From Crenotrichaceae bacterium (GTDB taxonomy: Bacteria; Pseudomonadota; Gammaproteobacteria; Methylococcales; DRLZ01), in assembly GCA_011322755.1 (NCBI GenBank), contig DRLZ01000418.1, forward strand, positions 1 to 7,679: a DNA stretch of 7,679 bases. The letters are read 5' to 3'. The notes under the pieces are model-generated. The model had not been told where the DNA came from and made no database searches. It worked only from the letters and a program-made list of their open reading frames with translations. The translations under genes were made by a program, and so were the position numbers. This document shows positions 5,918 to 7,679 of this stretch, piece after piece (the stretch's first letter is position 1; every line of letters starts with the position of its first letter).

Positions 5918-5937
5918 ATTATATATGAGATATCTCA
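5918..5937 (-). promoter_or_regulatory. Candidate metH promoter (-10) overlapping a 12-bp palindrome
   Basis: On the minus strand TATAAT occupies 5918-5923, placing a transcript start about 35 nt upstream of the metH ATG. A good -35 is not evident; TTGTCC is present but only 14 bp away. Just upstream of the -10 lies TGAGATATCTCA (5926-5937), a perfect 12-bp palindrome between -10 and -35, a usual position for a repressor operator. It does not match the MetJ box (AGACGTCT) or MetR site pattern (TGAA-N5-TTCA). No cobalamin or SAH riboswitch is seen in the short leader. Confidence 0.45.
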
Positions 5938-5944
5938 GGACAAT

Positions 5945-5959
5945 GATAGAGATGCTATC
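5945..5959. repeat. Small inverted repeat upstream of metH
   Basis: GATAG (5945-5949) and CTATC (5955-5959) are inverted around five bases. It lies upstream of the proposed metH -35 region. It is short enough to be a chance match, or it could be half of a regulator site. Confidence 0.25.
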
Positions 5960-5982
5960 CTGTAGTGATCTGATTGTCATCA

Positions 5983-6005
5983 GGTTTGCAATTCATGGTT
6001 TGCAA
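5983..6005. repeat. Direct repeat GGTTTGCAA x2 in the metH / DUF2956 divergent region
   Basis: The nonamer GGTTTGCAA occurs at 5983-5991 and again at 5997-6005, a 14-bp period. Closely spaced direct repeats between divergent genes can be regulator sites. The region from 5878 to 6160 otherwise holds no coding sequence on either strand. Confidence 0.4.
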
Positions 6006-6034
6006 CGAACATAAAACAACTGCTTTTATTCAGT

Positions 6035-6040
6035 TATAAT
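6035..6040 (+). promoter_or_regulatory. Possible -10 box for the DUF2956 gene
   Basis: A perfect TATAAT lies 120 bp upstream of the start codon at 6161. No convincing -35 hexamer lies 16-18 bp before it, so the call is weak. If used, it gives a leader of about 115 nt. Confidence 0.3.
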
Positions 6041-6160
6041 GGCGATTCAGGGTGCAAGACTGATGCGCAGATGAAGATTCAGGCAGACTTCTTATAGATT
6101 ATCTTTTGTAATACGATAAACCCTGGATGAAAGCGACAACAATGGATAACAGGTGAGTGC

Positions 6161-6649
6161 ATGTTGAAAAAAAATCAAACAGACAAACAAATATCCTTTG
6201 AAGCTCAAGCGGCACAGGCAATCAAAGACGAAGCTGAAAAAATAGCCAATGCAACTCAGGCTCCCGGTCAGACAAAAAGTGAAACAAAGCTGATCGCAAA
6301 AGGCATTGCGAAAGGTATCGAGACCTATAAAAAGCAGGAAAAAGCCAAGGCACGGGAGCGATCCAGAAATGAAAAAAGGAAGAGACACTCTGACGAGATC
6401 TCAATAAATCAACCGCAAATACCATCAAAACCAGCATCAGCGGGGCTTGCCAGACTGATTAAATATTTCAGTAATTTTATGGCAATCTTATCGTTTGCAC
6501 ATTTTTCGGCAATATTTATTCCAAAACAAACGCTTGAAAATGGAATTCAGTGGGTGCCAATTGTGGCGGTGTCACTCGGGATATTTTATTTGCTGGCGGC
6601 GTTGATGTTTCTCAAGATTTCAAACAAATTACGTGGAAAAAATGCCTGA
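6161..6649 (+). CDS. DUF2956 family protein with C-terminal membrane segments
   Basis: This 162-residue protein opens with the DUF2956 signature: residues 28-66 contain IANATQAPGQTKSETKLIAK and then GIAKGIETYKKQEKAKAR, a lysine-rich helical block. A basic linker (RERSRNEKRKRH, about 65-76) follows. The C-terminal half has two hydrophobic stretches, about 103-120 and 131-152, joined by a short loop, so it is probably an inner-membrane hairpin with the basic domain and short tail (LRGKNA) in the cytoplasm. The family function is unknown. The start is supported by AGGTGA a few bases upstream of the ATG. It is divergent from metH, and its stop is only 8 bp from the stop of the opposing DUF2914 gene, with no hairpin terminator between. 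Confidence 0.82.
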   Translation: MLKKNQTDKQISFEAQAAQAIKDEAEKIANATQAPGQTKSETKLIAKGIAKGIETYKKQEKAKARERSRNEKRKRHSDEISINQPQIPSKPASAGLARLIKYFSNFMAILSFAHFSAIFIPKQTLENGIQWVPIVAVSLGIFYLLAALMFLKISNKLRGKNA

Positions 6650-6657
6650 TAAGTGGC

Positions 6658-7656
6658 TTATAAAACATTGAAGTGGTTCACTGCAAGAAGATTGCCTTTT
6701 GAATCAAGTAGTTCTACACTCCAGCGCCCTGTCATTGAGCGCGGAATATGTTTGTTAATATAACTGCGCCAGGTTTTGTTTCCTGTCACTGAAATATTTT
6801 TACTGAAGATTAATATGCCCTCATATAACCATCGATAGGTAATCACTTGACCTGCCAGTCCATTGACTTCTGTAAAGTAGAATAATCTGGTGTCTGCGTC
6901 TTTGTTGATTTGTACTGTTTCAATATTCTCGCCAACCGGTTCCCGCTTAATGACGTTTGTTACCACCATCGCGCGACTAACATGTTTTGATTTTCGGGGT
7001 TGTGTTATAGCTGGTGTTTGAATGTCTTGGGAAAGCGTTGTTGTTGATTTCGTCGCAACTGGAGCAGAATCTGAACCGGTTTTTTCAGATTGACTTGTCG
7101 GGACAGCTGACTGCTGATCCGCAACAGGCAGTGTTTGTTCTAATTTGGTCATCCTGACTTCTGTTTGAGCAATTGTTGACTCTGTAATTGCTTGTCTTGT
7201 CGCTGCAGGAATGGGATTGCTTTGCCGTTGATTTACCTTGGAAATCAATACGTCCAGGTCATTCTGTGTGGTTTGAATGTCTGATTGGCTTTGTTTTGCA
7301 GGTGCAACAATTGCTTGTTCTACATTCAAATTCAGCTCGCGATCAGTTGTTACCGGACTCGCAGCAACAGGTGAGCCGGGTTTAATACGCTCTGTTGTTA
7401 TTGACGATTCATTGGATTTAGCCTGGGTTTGTAGCTGGTTTTGCAAATCATTTGCGTCGTTTCCCCAGTAGCTATCGAGTAATAAATAAATCACTGGAAT
7501 CAAAATAAGCGTTGATAGAATTGCAATCGCCCAAGCGATACGTTTTCCATCCCAGACCTCGATCATTTCCGGCTTGATTTCATAATCGTATTTCTCGATT
7601 GAATCTGGATGCGTCGGGTCTGGATTGACTTCGAATCTGATTTTTTTCTCTGCCAT
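6658..7656 (-). CDS. Membrane-anchored DUF2914 domain protein
   Basis: This is a 332-residue protein of unknown function. An acidic/polar N-terminal segment (1-38) precedes one membrane helix (about 41-60, AWAIAILSTLILIPVIYLLL). A long Ser/Thr/Gln-rich, low-complexity linker (about 65-225) follows, then a compact C-terminal DUF2914 domain (about 236-332). That domain shows the typical pattern: FYFTEVNGLAGQ, then YRWLYEG, then TWRSY, then GRWSVELLD near the end. The single anchor and long flexible linker suggest a domain held outside the inner membrane, as in periplasmic binding or cell-envelope proteins, but this is inference. The ATG at 7654-7656 lacks a strong ribosome binding site, and the promoter lies beyond the window. 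Confidence 0.82.
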   Translation of the reverse strand: MAEKKIRFEVNPDPTHPDSIEKYDYEIKPEMIEVWDGKRIAWAIAILSTLILIPVIYLLLDSYWGNDANDLQNQLQTQAKSNESSITTERIKPGSPVAASPVTTDRELNLNVEQAIVAPAKQSQSDIQTTQNDLDVLISKVNQRQSNPIPAATRQAITESTIAQTEVRMTKLEQTLPVADQQSAVPTSQSEKTGSDSAPVATKSTTTLSQDIQTPAITQPRKSKHVSRAMVVTNVIKREPVGENIETVQINKDADTRLFYFTEVNGLAGQVITYRWLYEGILIFSKNISVTGNKTWRSYINKHIPRSMTGRWSVELLDSKGNLLAVNHFNVL

Positions 7657-7679
7657 GATGTCGATTTCTTTTGAAATTA

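Noticed and set aside
5878..6060. Cobalamin or SAH riboswitch upstream of metH
   Set aside because: No B12-box or SAH riboswitch core sequence is seen on the minus strand, and the likely leader is only about 35 nt.
6092..6437. Minus-strand open frames opposite the DUF2956 gene
   Set aside because: Antisense shadows rich in Phe/Leu/Cys. The plus-strand DUF2956 frame has a recognised domain and a ribosome binding site.
7188..7471. Plus-strand open frames opposite the DUF2914 gene
   Set aside because: Antisense of the Ser/Thr/Gln-rich linker, with no independent support.

Overview
The window looks like chromosomal DNA of a gammaproteobacterium with a moderately low GC content (about 40-45% by eye). 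The evidence is an Escherichia coli-type MsrA, a full-length cobalamin-dependent MetH that keeps E. coli residue spacing almost exactly, and two small families (DUF2956, DUF2914) known mainly from Gammaproteobacteria. No phage, plasmid or CRISPR genes are visible. A genus cannot be named from this sequence alone.

Layout. (1) 1-351, minus: the first 117 codons of a lipoprotein gene that runs off the left edge. (2) 403-1014, plus: msrA, divergent from the lipoprotein gene across a 51-bp gap that carries a 15-bp perfect palindrome. (3) 1015-1899: about 885 bp with no intact protein gene. It holds a weak terminator for msrA, three copies of a structured repeat, a decayed IS200-type transposase fragment, and about 150 bp of unassigned sequence. 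(4) 5877 down to 1900, minus: metH followed 27 bp later by a small glutaredoxin-like gene (DUF836), probably one transcript. (5) 5878-6160: a 283-bp divergent regulatory region. (6) 6161-6649, plus: a DUF2956 protein with a two-helix membrane tail. (7) 7656 down to 6658, minus: a membrane-anchored DUF2914 protein, convergent with the DUF2956 gene with 8 bp between stop codons.

The most interesting part is 1040-1556. On the minus strand two near-identical tandem units (about 205 bp apart) each look like a complete small-RNA gene. Each has an extended -10 promoter, a 7-bp stem-loop, a short stem closed by a GAAA tetraloop, an unpaired pyrimidine stretch containing CCTCCTCTTGAT, and a terminator hairpin followed by eight T. 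The unpaired stretch matches the anti-Shine-Dalgarno end of 16S rRNA, so pairing with ribosome binding sites is a natural hypothesis. A third, diverged copy keeps the 12-nt core and all three stems, with base changes that preserve pairing, but has lost the T tract and the clear promoter. I do not recognise this as a named RNA family.

Functionally, metH makes methionine, MsrA repairs oxidised methionine, and the DUF836 protein is a probable thiol-redox protein. This is a loose methionine/redox theme rather than a proven pathway cluster.
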